From contig NC_134360.1 of the NCBI RefSeq assembly GCF_048569485.1, positions 205,629,792 to 205,693,791 of the forward strand: 64,000 nucleotides of DNA, in the 5' to 3' direction. Numbering within the stretch: the stretch's first letter is position 1; each line of letters opens with the position of its first letter. Shown piece after piece: positions 25,401-35,856 of the stretch. The notes under the pieces are model-generated. The model was not told the DNA's origin and did no database searches. It saw nothing but the letters and a program-made list of their open reading frames with translations. The position numbers were made by a program, and so were the translations under genes. The DNA comes from Anomaloglossus baeobatrachus (lineage: Eukaryota > Chordata > Amphibia > Anura > Aromobatidae).

Positions 25401-27199
25401 AGAGCCTGCTACCGACCGAGGCCGCAAGTCATGAGGAAGCCGCCTTGGAAGCGGGTTTTCAGACTGTCGCTTTTTTGGGCGAGACTGAGCCCGCTAAGAA
25501 TCTTAGCTCCTCTGATCCTTTTGAGTCCACATTGGACGAGGAAAAATGGGACCTGCCCGAGCCTCGAAAAGGCCGAAAACCCCGACTGCCTCTTGCTCTG
25601 TTGGGGTTTGTTGTGTCCGGGCTGAGGAAAGGATGAATCCTTACCCCTGGACTGTTTGATGGTTACATCCAACGCTCACCAAACAGTCGGTCAGCAGAAA
25701 AAGGCAACTGGTTAGGCAACCTTTTTTGGAAGCAGAATCTGCCTTCCATTCACTTAACGAGCAGACCAGGCTCTGCTTAAAAACACGGAGTAGCGGAGGC
25801 TACCGCCGCACGGTTCGCAGAGTCCAGGACAACCTGAATCGCGTAAGAAACAAATGCAGACATTTGAGAGGTTAAGGATGCCACCTGCGGCACAGATGTA
25901 CGTGTAACCGTGTCAATCTGTGTAAGACAAGCTGAAATAGCTTGGAGTGCCCCAAGGGAGAGAATGCCGGAGCCAACGGTGCGCCGACAGCCACATAGAT
26001 GGATTTAGACCAGAGATCCATCTGTCTGTCAGTGGCATCTTTGAGTTTGCAGTTCCATCTCCCACTGCAACTATGGATCTAGCTACAAGCCTGGAGATTG
26101 GAGGATGCCGCTCGGGACATTGGGTCCAGTCCTTGACCAAGTCAGGGGACAGGGATAACGTGTATCCTAAGCCGTTTGGAGAAGCGCCTATCTGGATAAG
26201 CGTGGTGTTCCTGGACTGCCTCTCTGAAGGCAGAGTGGTCCAGAAAAATACGTGAAGCTGACTCCTCCACTGGAGGAGCTGTGAGAAATAACCCACATTC
26301 TATAGATGGACGCTATAAGATTATTTACTATGGCGTCACAATCAGGTGTATCCAGATTGAGAGCGGTCTCAGGATCAGAATCCTGAGCCGCTACTTCCGC
26401 CTCATTACACAGCGAGTCCTTCTGTTAGGACCCTGATGAAACCGAGGCCGCTCATAGCGAGCTCGCTTAGGCTGTCTGGGACTGACGTCCGTGCAGAGCC
26501 GTGACTCTGGGATGCGTGTGACATTCCCGGAGCTGTTAGTTGTTCACACTGAGGGGGTCATGGATCAATGATTCAACAGTGCCCATATTGTGAGAGACAT
26601 GTCCGGACTGCTAGGCTTCTAGTATCATAGCCATAGTCTCAGAAAAACTGTCAGTAAATACTGCAGACACCGTCCTCATCCCCTGGCCATTAGTGCATAC
26701 AATGGGAGTCTATGTACCTGCCGGCCGTATAGCCGTACATGCTGTACCAGCTGTATAGAAAAACATGTGGTTCTGCACCTTTGTTTTACACAGAGAATAT
26801 GCTGATAACTCCTCCGCATAATCCAGGAGGGTATATACAACGTGCGACCAAACAGTGCAATGTATATAGTACAAGCATATCTATAAGTGCACTTCTGCAC
26901 TAGTGGGGTTAGCACCACAGGTGCTGCTTAACGCCTGTTGCAGCGATTGTGTGACTATCAGAATGCCAGGGTCTTCCACACTTGTCTCTGTATCGTACAG
27001 AAACTGACACTAATGGCTGCCGGTGTCCTTGTAGAGAAGGAAGCCGTGGGCGTGCCTGAGAAAGTGCGGGAATCCGGATTCACAGTGCACACAGTGAGAG
27101 GGGTGGAGTATGCAAAACATACTCCAGCTCTCAGCTCTGCTCTATGCAGCGTCACGCCCCTACCCTGACTGTCAGGGCTGTGGGCGGTAACGAAGGGAG

Positions 27200-27720
27200 A
27201 CTAGGCCCAGAAGCCGGGGACTCGAGTTAACAGCGCGGCCGCCGTAAAAGCGCGGGCCGCGCTGAAGTCCCCGGCGCACCACAAGTGCCAGCCGCGCCGC
27301 AGTTCCAGCGGCCGGCGCGACCGATTCATAGAAGTGGCCAGCGTCCCGCCCCTCTCCTGACTGGCAGGTCTGGGGGTGGGAACGAACGGAAGCAGGCCGC
27401 AAAAGCCGGGGACTCTAGTTATCAGCGTGGCCGCCGTAAAAGCGCGGGCCGCGCTGAAGTCCCCGGCGCACCACAAGTGCCAGCCGCGCCGCTGCCAGCG
27501 GCCGGCGCGACCGATTTCTGGAAGTGGCCAGCGTCCCGCCCCTCTCCTGACTGGCAGGTCTGGGGGCGGGAACGAACGGAAGCAGGCCGCAAAAGCCAGG
27601 GACTCTAGTTATCAGCGCGGCCGCCGTAAAAGCGCAGGCCGCGCTGAAGTCCCCGGCGCACTACAAGTGCCAGCCGCGCCGCAGTCCCAGCGGCCGGCGC
27701 GACCAATTCCCATAAGTGAG
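27200..27720. repeat. About 190-bp tandem repeat in the leader of DIRS D
   Basis: GCCGGGGACTCGAG near 27212 recurs as GCCGGGGACTCTAG near 27405 and GCCAGGGACTCTAG near 27595. Each is followed by GCGGCCGCCGTAAAAGCG or a one-base variant. That gives about three GC-rich units of 190 bp. Copy F has the same array (about 56830-57340) and copy A a single unit. Confidence 0.85.
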
Positions 27721-28680
27721 CCTGCTTCAGCAAAGCTGAATGAGGCCATGGCACAGGCGCCGCAGCGCTGATGTCCCCCGGCGCACTACAACACCCAGCA
27801 TGCTGCGGTGTGAGCGCCAAATGCACGGGGACACAGAGTACCTTGAGGAAGCAGGGCCATGTCCCTGATGTACTCCGCTCCATCCAGCATCTTCTCCAGG
27901 GGCTGTAGATGGAGCACGGTCTCAGTGCCTGGAGACCGGTAAATCCCACTTCACCCAGAGCCCTGTAAAAAGGGATGGGGAAGGAATCAGCATGTGGGCT
28001 CCTGCCGCCGTACCCGCAATGGGTACCTCAACCTTACAAACACCTCCGACATACAGTGGGGTGAGAAGGGAGCATGCTGGGGACACTATATGTGTCCTCT
28101 TTTCTTCCATCCGACATAGTCAGCAGCTGCTGCTGACTAAAAAGTGGAGCTATGCGTGGATGTGTTGCCTCCTTCGCACAAAGCACAAAACTGGTGAGCC
28201 AGTGATCCCACTGGGGGTGTATAGCCAGAAGGGGAGGGGCCTTACACTTTTAAGTGTAATACTTTGTGTGGCCTCCAGAGGCAATAGCTATACACCCAAT
28301 TGTCTGGGTCTCCCAATGGAGCGACAAAGAAAACATCATTAATCCAGTCATTGTGCCTCTGCATGAACAACCTAGAACTAATATCTTCATGGATGACAGT
28401 ACTCCAGCTCATCAAGGTCTCAAATCATTAGGGAATAGCTGCTGGAAACTGTAGTGCCTCGGCCTGCACTTTCTCCAGACCCGAGTCCTATAAAAAAAAA
28501 ACCTCTGGTATCTGCTGAGTCGCTGTGCAGAGGGCATAACTCTGTACCCCAGAACCTCAATGACCTGAGGGGCCATCCTTCAAGAAGAGTGGGATGCCTC
28601 CGCAGACAGTAAAACCACTTGTAGCAATAATAAATGCAGGCTCAACCGCTTATGGTAGGTGCTTAGGGGTAAAAAGTAAC

Positions 28681-28779
28681 TGAAAATGGAAATGTATAAC
28701 CCCAGCACTCAAATGAAATTAGGTATGTATAACCCCAGCACTTTCATTTGAGTGCTGAGGTTATACATTGCCATTTTCA
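28681..28779. repeat. Small fold-back hairpin
   Basis: TGAAAATGGAAATGTATAAC and its downstream inverted counterpart GTTATACATTGCCATTTTCA flank a short spacer containing a second copy of TGTATAACCCCAGCACT. It lies in the 3' part of the Tc1-like element. Confidence 0.7.
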
Positions 28780-29064
28780 GTAAGTAACGCCACTTGTGAC
28801 CAGCAGGAGGCGTCTTTGTCAGCTGTAATTCATGCTCAAGGCCACATGTCAAGTTACTGAGACACTGACATTTTTTGGGGTGGTATATATACCCACCACT
28901 GTTGGCTTTTGTTTCAATAAATTGTCTGAGATAAGGTAATCCCAATTGCATGATTCTACTTAAATGCCCTACCATTATGACAAAATATCACTGTAGGGTG
29001 AACTGTTTATGTTACATAAATTTCATCCGAAATCCAAAATATCCCTAACTTTTTGTGAGCAGTG

Positions 29065-29068
<4 letters not shown>

Positions 29069-29140
<72 letters not shown>

Positions 29141-29157
29141 TTTTTTTTTTTTTTTTT

Positions 29158-29195
<38 letters not shown>

Positions 29196-29196
29196 C
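29069..29196. repeat. (TA)n, poly-T and (CA)n microsatellites
   Basis: A (TA)n run (about 29069-29125), a T run (about 29140-29163) and a (CA)n run (about 29164-29195) lie side by side just outside the Tc1-like right end. Confidence 0.95.
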
Positions 29197-29202
29197 TGAC
29201 GC

Positions 29203-29414
29203 TTAGGCTATGTGCCCACGCTGCGGAAAATGCGCGGATTTCTCGCGGAGAAGCCGCGGATTTTCCAGAAATCTGCAGCACAGCTACTCCACAGCCATTT
29301 CTATGGCATTTGGGAAATGCTGTGCCCACGCTGCGGATTTTTCCGCAGTGGAAATCGTGCGGATTTTCGTGCGGAAAAATCTGCAGCATGTCAATTATTG
29401 TTGCGGATTTTGCC

Positions 29415-29445
<31 letters not shown>

Positions 29446-29559
29446 CCGCAAAATCCGCATCAAGTTCGCACCGATGAAAAGGTGCGGATTCCAGGGGAAA
29501 ACTGGGATTTTGATGCAGAAAAATCCGCACATACAGAGTCCCGTGGGCACATAACCTTA
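29203..29559. mobile_element. Harbinger-like MITE
   Basis: The ends GGCTATGTGCCCACG and CGTGGGCACATAACC are inverted repeats flanked by TTA on both sides, the 3-bp target typical of PIF/Harbinger. Internal repeats of GCGGATTTT type are present. It has no transposase. Confidence 0.75.
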
Positions 29560-29692
29560 CACAGGATTTTTGTCCCCTGTGTATATGAAGGATTATAAGC
29601 TTCTACATATAGATCTATTCTTCACTGATGGAAACAAGAAGAAAAAAAACAAAAACAAAAAAAATAAAAATAAAACACTTTTCTCTTCTTAC

Positions 29693-29817
29693 CGTCGTCG
29701 TACAGTTCTTTCACTTTTGCTACAAAAGGTCTTTCTTCAACTTCGCTTTCAATCAAAACAAAGTCTCCGGGATTTATTGTGACTTCTTCGGTGTCACTTA
29801 AATTCATGACAAGCCCC
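29693..29817 (-). CDS. ORC1: ORC1 exon 3, start of BAH domain
   Basis: It encodes a segment containing INPGDFVLIESEVEERPFVA, matching the opening strand of the ORC1 BAH domain (human [20 protein letters not shown]). The acceptor is CTATTTCAG and the donor GACG then GTAAGAAG. The phase fits exon 2 upstream and exon 4 downstream. The BAH domain reads nucleosomal histone tails, in ORC1 H4K20me2. The 15 kb intron that follows contains a Tc1-like element and DIRS copies C and D. Confidence 0.93.
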
Positions 29818-30237
29818 CTGAAATAGCGAGAGATCCACATTAGGAGACGTTTGTACTACTAGATTTTAGGAGCCAAGCAAATGAGTGCGAGGCTGTGAGT
29901 TCAGGAGAAGGGACCGTTCATGTATTCAGAAAAACTGGTTTTTCGGTAATTGTGCAAAACAGATAGCATAATGCCCAGCGTATGTTAATGGACCAATTCA
30001 GATGAGAGGTTTTTGTTTCGCAGAGCCGCAGCCGGTGGGTGCCCCCTCTTCCTGCAGGTTGTGCACTCTGCTGCCGGTAGCCCTCTATGTTATGAAGATT
30101 GTTCGGCCATCGTCCACTATAGGACTCGGCGCACATTGACGTATCTAGCACAAAGGATGGCTTCAATTTTGGAAGATGAGGACTAAAACGATGACAAGGG
30201 CAGACAACGGGCAGGTTACATATCACACAATACTTAC

Positions 30238-30340
30238 TCATACTGAAGATGGAAAACCTTTCTGTCTTTCATGATGGGTCTCCCATCCCAGGAGTAGTGA
30301 CGGCAGCTATTCACACGGGTGGAATACTTGGTCATGACGC
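30238..30340 (-). CDS. ORC1: ORC1 exon 2, start codon
   Basis: The ATG is at 30335-30333. The translation begins MTKYSTRVNSCRHYSWDGRP, which matches the ORC1 N-terminus (human [20 protein letters not shown]). The acceptor is CACGTAG before 30340 and the donor is GTAAGTATT after 30238. The exon ends two bases into a Glu codon completed by exon 3. No in-frame ATG precedes this one within the exon. Confidence 0.93.
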
Positions 30341-31681
30341 CTACGTGCAAAATAGAACAAAATACAATGTGAATTATCTAAGAAAGTATTACCACAAATA
30401 GGAAAAGACGTATGTCACTGCATATTGGGGTGATCCAGTAGGAAGAAGATATCACCTATCCATGGGTTTGGTGATAATGTGTTGATCAGTGGGGATCACA
30501 CTGCGGGGACCCCCACAGATCACCAAAGAGGACCAGTTTTATCCCAGTTGGAATGGAGCAGAAGTGTTACTACTTCTTTGATTCCTTATGGGTCAGTAAG
30601 AAAAATGGGGAATGAATGGAGCGGTGGTCGCCCTTCCGCTCTATACTTAGTGCCCGTTCTGCCAACCATTGGGGGTCTCAGCAGTCAGACCCCACCAATC
30701 GAGAAGTCATCATCTCTCCTGTTGATAGGACAACTCCTTTTAACCCTTCAAGCTCCATGATGAATATATCCATCATGGAGATAACTCTGGTGCGGGCCCC
30801 GTTTATAGCCCAAGCACCTGCCTCTAAGGCCTCATGCAAACACTGCAGTTTTTGATGCTTTTTTTGTTGCTGTTTGTAGTGACCTTTTAGTCACTACAAA
30901 CTGCATGCTTTTCCTTCCCCATCAAAGTCTATGAGATTTCTGATTTGCTGTGAGCACGTTGCTTTTTTTTTTTTTGGGGGGGGGCTGCATTTCTATGGTC
31001 ACAACAACACTGCATCATGTCAATTCTTTTTGCGTTTTTTTCCGAGCTTTTAACCCGTTGGTGATGAAAAAAAAAAATACAAAAAATGCAGTAAAAAAAA
31101 AAAAATGCGTTTTTTTGGCTACTTGATGCGCTTTTTGGATACAGGGCAAATTTTTTGGGATTAATACAGCATGCGGACATTGCATAACAGCAGCAACCGG
31201 AGCTGGGCTACGATCGCTGTTATTTAACCCCCTAAATGCCGCTGTTAATCACTGTTTGGGGGTCTCATGCATCCCATCGAAACAATTCGGAGTTTGTGGG
31301 TGTTAGTGTGGGGGGGTGCCAATGGGTTTCTGTCATTTTGGCAAACATGCTGAGCTTCATGGGAGGCCATGATTTGTTCTATATATTGCGATACAGGCCC
31401 CGTAAAAATATCGCCCTGTTTTTACCCATATGAAAATAAATAATAAATAATAATAATAAAACTTTCAATAAACATTAAAAATAAGTACAAACTTGAGAGT
31501 GTTGTGGGTACATTCAGCATGGAGAAGCCATAAAATATGGCAGAGGTTACAATTATGAGGCTGGATGTAGCTGTGTGATCGCTCAGTGACACCAGCTGTG
31601 GATGCATAGGGCTCACTAATAGCGCAGGCTTGCTGGGACTTGTGGTGTAGGCCGCAGCCTGAGCCCTTCCCCCGCACTCAC
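30341..31681. other. ORC1 intron 1 with MITE remnants
   Basis: The part at about 30827-31185 looks like a Harbinger-type MITE (left end GGCCTCATGCAAACACTGC, internal A/T runs and TGCGTTTTTT motifs). The part at about 30440-30760 resembles a dispersed repeat (GGGGATCACACTGCGGGGAC, then GGGGGTCTCAGCAGTCAGAC). The region closest to the promoter shows nothing recognised. Confidence 0.4.
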
Positions 31682-31740
31682 CGCTCCCAGTGATCAGCTC
31701 CTCCGCTAAAACACAACACACTCCGGTCTCAAGAGCAACT
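31682..31740 (-). other. ORC1: ORC1 exon 1, predicted 5' untranslated exon
   Basis: On the minus strand a donor (GAGCG then GTGAGTGCGG) ends a short segment just downstream of the shared promoter. The first coding exon at 30340 has an acceptor upstream of its ATG, so a non-coding first exon is required. The donor is clear. The transcription start is not visible and the right edge given here is an estimate. Confidence 0.6.
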
Positions 31741-31866
31741 CGGCTAAAACTTTCCCGCCATTGACGTCATCCAGTGGGCGGGGCATCACGGTAAGCCAGA
31801 AGTGACTTCGGCGCATTCTGATGACGTCACTTACCGGAGGCGGAAGTAGGGAAAGCGCCGCGCGAC
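31741..31866. promoter_or_regulatory. Shared bidirectional promoter of ORC1 and PRPF38A
   Basis: The two genes start within roughly 150 bp of each other on opposite strands and no TATA box is seen. Visible motifs are an E2F-type TTTCCCGC (31751-31758), a perfect CRE TGACGTCA (31762-31769), a GC box GGGCGGGG (31776-31783), a second CRE (31822-31829) and an ETS-type CGGAAGT (31841-31847). ORC1 is a known E2F target, so the E2F motif fits its expected S-phase control. Which motifs serve which gene cannot be told from sequence. Confidence 0.75.
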
Positions 31867-31996
31867 ATGGCGAACCGAACTGTGAAAGACGCTCACAGCG
31901 TCCACGGCACCAACCCGCAATACCTGGTGGAGAAAATCATCCGGACCCGCATCTATGAGTCCAAGTACTGGAAGGAGGAGTGCTTTGGCCTCACTG
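31867..31996 (+). CDS. PRPF38A: PRPF38A exon 1
   Basis: The translation starts MANRTVKDAHSVHGTNPQYL and runs to the end of CFGLT, almost identical to vertebrate PRPF38A. The first ATG after the promoter is used and its context (GCGCGACATGG) is good. The donor is ACTG then GTGAGTCG. This is the start of the PRP38 fold that packs against spliceosomal partners. Confidence 0.97.
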
Positions 31997-32343
31997 GTGA
32001 GTCGCACTCATTCATTTAGCCGCCATCAGACTGTGATCAAAGAGTGTTTATGGCTCTTAAAGGGATTGTCCACTTTAGGGGACATATGTATATTTTACTT
32101 AAATGTATGTATGAGGGCTAAAATAATTTTTGCTATTGGCTTTCGTTAAAAACTTGGCACATTTTAGCTTTTCCAGAATCTTTGTTTTCCGCACGTTGTT
32201 TGATGTGATCTGCGGTCATAATTCGGAGAGAAGCTCCCAAAAATACAAAGTCTCCATCAGAGTGTCATGGCGGCCGACTGACAGTTTAGAGCTATCAGTC
32301 ACCACCTGTTAAGTTCAGATGCAGTAGATTTTGCTGTGTTCTG

Positions 32344-33287
32344 TTAGGCTGGTTTCAGACGTCTGTGTTTAATCAGGTACCAGTCACACGCATGGTTATG
32401 GTCATACATGTGTTACACGTGTGACATCCGTGTTTGCATACGTGTGACACGTACCGGGTAAAACCCGTGTCTCTGTAATGAAAAGATGTTCTATATTTAC
32501 CTGTATCCAGCGATGCTGTCTCCCGCTCCCCACTCATTATTTTCATTGATTATTCAATGCCCGAGGATTTGGAAGCCGGAGCATCGCGGGGACAGGCTGG
32601 GTACAGCACAGCCAAGGACAGCAGCGCCGGGGACATCGCTGGTGACAGGTGAGTATACAGCAGTTTGTGCAGTGACATCCAGGGACTCATCAGGGTTCCC
32701 AATGAACTCTCATGAACCCCTGGAAGTCACCATCGTGACACTCGCTGTAGCGCAGTTGCTGAAGGAGTGTCATCAGAGTTCATTGTGAAATCCGATGACC
32801 TCCTGGACGTCCCTGCACACACTGCTGGCAGGATACTCACCTGTCACTAGCGATGTCCTTGGCGGTGCTGTCGTCGGTGGTGCAGTCTCCTGCACTGTCA
32901 CCGCGATGCCCCTGCTCTCAGCTGCTCAACACGGTGAATAATCAATGAAAGTAATGAGCGGGGGTCAGGAGCGGGACGCAGCAGAGCCGGAGACAGAATC
33001 ACTGGATACAGGTAAATATAGAAAATCTTTTTATTTAAAACCCCGTGTTTTCTCCAGTACGTGTCACACTGATGTCACACGGATCACATCAGTGTGCGGT
33101 CCATGTGACACCCGTGCTGCTGGAGAAAAAACGGGCACATCTCCGTGTGATATAGCGGGGCCACATGGTCCATGTAAAAACACGGACGTGTGAGAGTGCA
33201 CAATAGGGTAACATGGGTATGTGTGGCATCCATGTAAAATATGGATGTCACACGTGCCTAAAACACGGACGTCTGAAACCAGCCTTA
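32344..33287. mobile_element. Harbinger-like MITE, 0.94 kb
   Basis: The terminal inverted repeats are GGCTGGTTTCAGACGTC and GACGTCTGAAACCAGCC, flanked by TTA at both ends. Subterminal ACGTGTGACA-type repeats occur on both sides. No transposase is visible. It lies in PRPF38A intron 1. Confidence 0.8.
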
Positions 33288-33311
33288 GGCAGTGTTCACA
33301 TGGCCTTTATT

Positions 33312-33690
33312 TTAAAGGGAATGTGTCACCAGGTTTTTGCCACCTAATCTGAGAGCAGCATAATGTAGAGAAGACATAGACACTGATTCCAGTGATGTCA
33401 CTTACTGAGCTGCTTGCTGTAGTTTTGATAAAATTACTGATTAATCAGTAGTAGATTATCATTACAGGACTACATGATCTGCTGAAGGTAGTCCAGCATA
33501 TCTACTAGATCTACAGCAGAGAAAACACTGATTTTATCAAAATGACAGCAAACAGCTCAGTAAATGACATCACTGGAATCAGAGTCTCTGTCTCTACATT
33601 ATACTATATAAATGAATAACTATTATTATTATTATTACATTATGCTGCTCTGAAATGGGAGAGCAAAATCCTGGTGATGAAAAAGTGCTT
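33312..33690. mobile_element. TTAA-type MITE
   Basis: The left end TTAAAGGGAATGTGTCACC continues into CCAGGTTTTTGCCACCTAAT. The right part reads inverted (ATTATGCTGCTCTGAAATGG, then ATCCTGGTGATGA). The same family occurs at 46055-46408. Confidence 0.6.
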
Positions 33691-33982
33691 TTTATGGGGG
33701 GGGAGGGGGGTATAGATTATGATTACATGTTCTGCAAACTAGGCACTGACCAATCGAAAGGCTGCATGAAAATTAAACACTTGGATAAGAGAAAAAACCT
33801 CTTCAAAAGAAAGGAGCATTTCCTGGATGGGTATCTGTCTGATAAACTCGTTGATTTTGAACACCTCCAGTAAACTGTGAATGTAGCCTTAGTCGGACTG
33901 CGGTTTAAAAAATAATGTATGCACGTACTACCCTAGTCTGATGTTCACATGGAAATATCAGCTGTAGATGTGTATCGCTCAG

Positions 33983-34250
33983 TGCGGCACGGTGGCTCAG
34001 TGGTTAGCACTGTATTCTTGCAGCGCTGGGGTCCTGGGTTCAAATCCCACCAAGGACAACATCTGCAAGGAGTTTGTATGTTCTCCTTTTGTTCGCGTGG
34101 GTTTCCTCCTGGGTCTCCGGTTTCCTCCCACACTCCAAAGACATACAGATAGGGAATTTAGATTGTGAGCCCCAATGGGGACAGAGTTGCCAATGTATGT
34201 AAAGCGCTGTGGAATTAATAGCGTTATAGAAGTGGATAAATATATATTAT
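33983..34250 (+). mobile_element. V-SINE-like tRNA-derived SINE
   Basis: A tRNA-like head has A-box-type GTGGCTCAGTGGTTAGCACT (from 33992) and B-box-type GGTTCAAATCC (34038-34048). Then comes the conserved central part (GTGGGTTTCCTCC, CCTCCCACACTCCAAAGACA) and an L2-like tail (GTAAAGCGCTGTGGAATTAA). These SINEs use pol III and are moved by L2-type LINEs. Confidence 0.85.
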
Positions 34251-34728
34251 CAGTGCCAAGTGTGAGTGTACTCTACAGCTGTAGATAGCAGCCATCTCCC
34301 TCTGATTCCTTCCTTAGACATGCACGCTCAGCTCCTCTGAGCATGCTTGTATTCTGAATGGAGAGTTAACGGTCAGACATGAAAACGACTTATCTTCCTA
34401 GGGTAAAAAATATTCTGATATTTTAATTCAGCATACCAGATCCTTAAAGGGGTGTTCTCATCTCTAAGATCCTATCCCAATATATAGTAGTGGTAGTAGC
34501 AAATATCCCCAATTAGAAATGTAGTATAGTTCTCCTGATATAGCCATGTCTCTTACCTCATGTGCAGGGCATTACAGCAGATTGTGTATCCATGGTTATG
34601 TCTACTCATAGAAGGACAGTTAGTTGCTAGTAATTGTAACCATAGGTACCTAATCTGCTGCAATGCCTTGCACATGAGGTTAGTGACATGGCAATATCAG
34701 GAGAACTATACTACATTTCTTATTAGAG

Positions 34729-35327
34729 TACAAGAATCCATACAAACAAGAAAATGGGGTGGGTCATGCAAAATCACCACCCCCACCTCAGACTCCCTGA
34801 CGAAGCGAACACCTCACCATCGTGAAACGTACGTTGGAGTTTGTATTAGGGGCTCAAACCCCCTCTTGCCCCCCCTGGTCGGCTGCACGTCTTTTGGCTT
34901 TCACAGGTTAGCAGTGTGGTGGATTAGGTCCACATGCATTTTGGCTTTTCCCAGCTTTACTCTGCATACTGAACCCTTCTGGGTCTCTCTACATACTGGG
35001 GTTTGCCCGATGCATGTGCTCCTTTAGTATATTTACTGCTTGCCTGTTGTTTATCCTCTACTTAGGCCTGTGTGATCATCTAATAAATTTGGCTGTGCCT
35101 TTGATAAATGAGCCCACTGGGGCTTCTTTTCTTGTTCTGCTGGACACATATGGCCTGAGGGAGAGAGATTCGATTTCTTTTCAGTCGTGCAGCCCCCCAG
35201 GTGCTATTGCCTTTTACATCATTGTCTCCTCTTGTGCCTGTTTTACACTTGATACTATATGTTTAATAACTTGCTAATAAATTTTTGATACCTTTTGAAG
35301 CAAAATTACTCTGTTCTCCTGGTTTTG
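34729..35327 (+). mobile_element. Short retroelement with hammerhead motif and 14-bp TSD
   Basis: ATTTCTTATTAGAG occurs at 34715-34728 and again at 35328-35341, a clear target-site duplication inside a MITE. The 0.6 kb insert has no long protein-coding frame that resembles anything. It carries a hammerhead-like motif about 70 bp from its left end. It may be a non-autonomous derivative of a Penelope-like element; this rests only on the ribozyme and the duplication length. Confidence 0.7.
34791..34842 (+). ncRNA. Hammerhead ribozyme-like motif (type I layout)
   Basis: ACTCC, then CTGACGA (34797-34803), a stem with GCGA/TCGT, GAAAC (34824-34828), the palindrome ACGTACGT as a very short stem III, then T and GGAGT. 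ACTCC and GGAGT pair perfectly as stem I. There is one extra A after the CTGACGA core. Short, palindromic stem III hammerheads that work as dimers are known from Penelope-like elements. Confidence 0.6.
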
Positions 35328-35856
35328 ATTTCTTATTAGAGGTACGGTATTTGCTGATATAATAAAAATATTATTTATTATTATTACACTTACTGCATAT
35401 TGGGATATGATCTTGGAAATGGGAATACCCCTTTAAGACCTAATCCTGACACCTGAGAGTCTGCACATCCCCATACATCTGAGGATGTACTGGATCTGTT
35501 TAGAAATAAAAACTTGGCTCCGTTTTAATTTTTTTTACATTTTTTATTTTAACTGGGTCCTTTGCTAATTGATCCCAAGCAAACATGTGAACATGGCCCC
35601 ATACAGTTTGCATGTTCCTGTCAGCATCTCACAGTTTATACAGAAGGTAAAGCTGTTTTTTTTTTTTTTTTTTTTTTTTTAGGCCTGTATAAAAGATAAG
35701 CTCATTTTTTTTTTTTTTGTTATAAAGTACAGCTCCTCCCGATAAGTCACGGCTTCCTCTAACTAAAAACGACAAGATGGGTTTTCTCCTGTTCAGTGGG
35801 TAAAACCAAGCAATTTTGCAATTTACTTCTTAAGAATCAGCTGCATTCTGAAAGAC

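Larger units (their letters stand above)
22071..28331 (-). mobile_element. DIRS-type retroelement copy D (inverted twin of F)
   Basis: The length is 6261 bp. Parts in minus-strand order: outer repeat (28170-28331), leader with a tandem repeat (27200-27720), gag-like region (about 27100-25400), RT and RNase H (about 25360-23600), tyrosine recombinase (about 23500-22590), internal complementary region (22400-22495) and terminal repeat (22071-22240). It is broken many times. It is almost identical to copy F, including its degraded state, so it moved recently even though its coding capacity was already lost. It is inserted in the Tc1-like transposase in ORC1 intron 3. Confidence 0.9.
14789..29065 (+). 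mobile_element. Tc1/mariner-like transposon, split by DIRS copies C and D
   Basis: The terminal inverted repeats are ACTCACAAAAAGTTAGGGA (from about 14792) and its inverted counterpart TCCCTAACTTTTTGTGAGCA (about 29042-29061), flanked by TA. Transposase fragments read on the plus strand. An HTH-like piece (AGWSQAEVATVLRVSPAG) starts near 21547. A DDE piece (about 21859-22070) has LFTEESRFTLTRN, where the usual first catalytic Asp of DESRF is Glu. A third piece (28333-28620) has NIFMDDSTPAHQ and QEEWDAS. Without the two DIRS insertions the element would be about 1.6 kb. It is dead and older than both DIRS copies. Confidence 0.88.
4062..31740 (-). other. ORC1: ORC1 gene, 5' half (origin recognition complex subunit 1)
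   Basis: ORC1 is the largest ORC subunit. It binds replication origins in the nucleus through an N-terminal BAH domain and an AAA+ ATPase half and helps load MCM. Seven coding exons were placed by matching translated segments to remembered vertebrate ORC1 and by consensus splice sites with compatible phases. They give about 466 codons: the N-terminus, the BAH domain and the basic/acidic linker. Human ORC1 has 861 residues, so the AAA+ and winged-helix parts must lie left of the window. An exon in the linker between 4309 and 5473 could have been missed, although the flanking phases join cleanly. The introns carry DIRS copies A-D, all in the gene's sense direction. The upstream neighbour is PRPF38A, head to head, as in human. 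Confidence 0.93.
34444..35436. mobile_element. TTAA-ended MITE split by a retroelement
   Basis: The ends TTAAAGGGGTGTTCTCATCT and the inverted ...GGGAATACCCCTTTAA carry TTAA. The arms pair further inside: ATGTAGTATAGTTCTCCTGA near 34520 with TCAGGAGAACTATACTACAT near 34710. It is a piggyBac-like MITE by end type. The insertion at 34729-35327 interrupts it. Confidence 0.8.

Noticed and set aside
31422-31721. 99-codon frame over the ORC1 first exon
   Set aside because: It lacks a proper ATG start, crosses a clear donor and encodes nothing recognisable.
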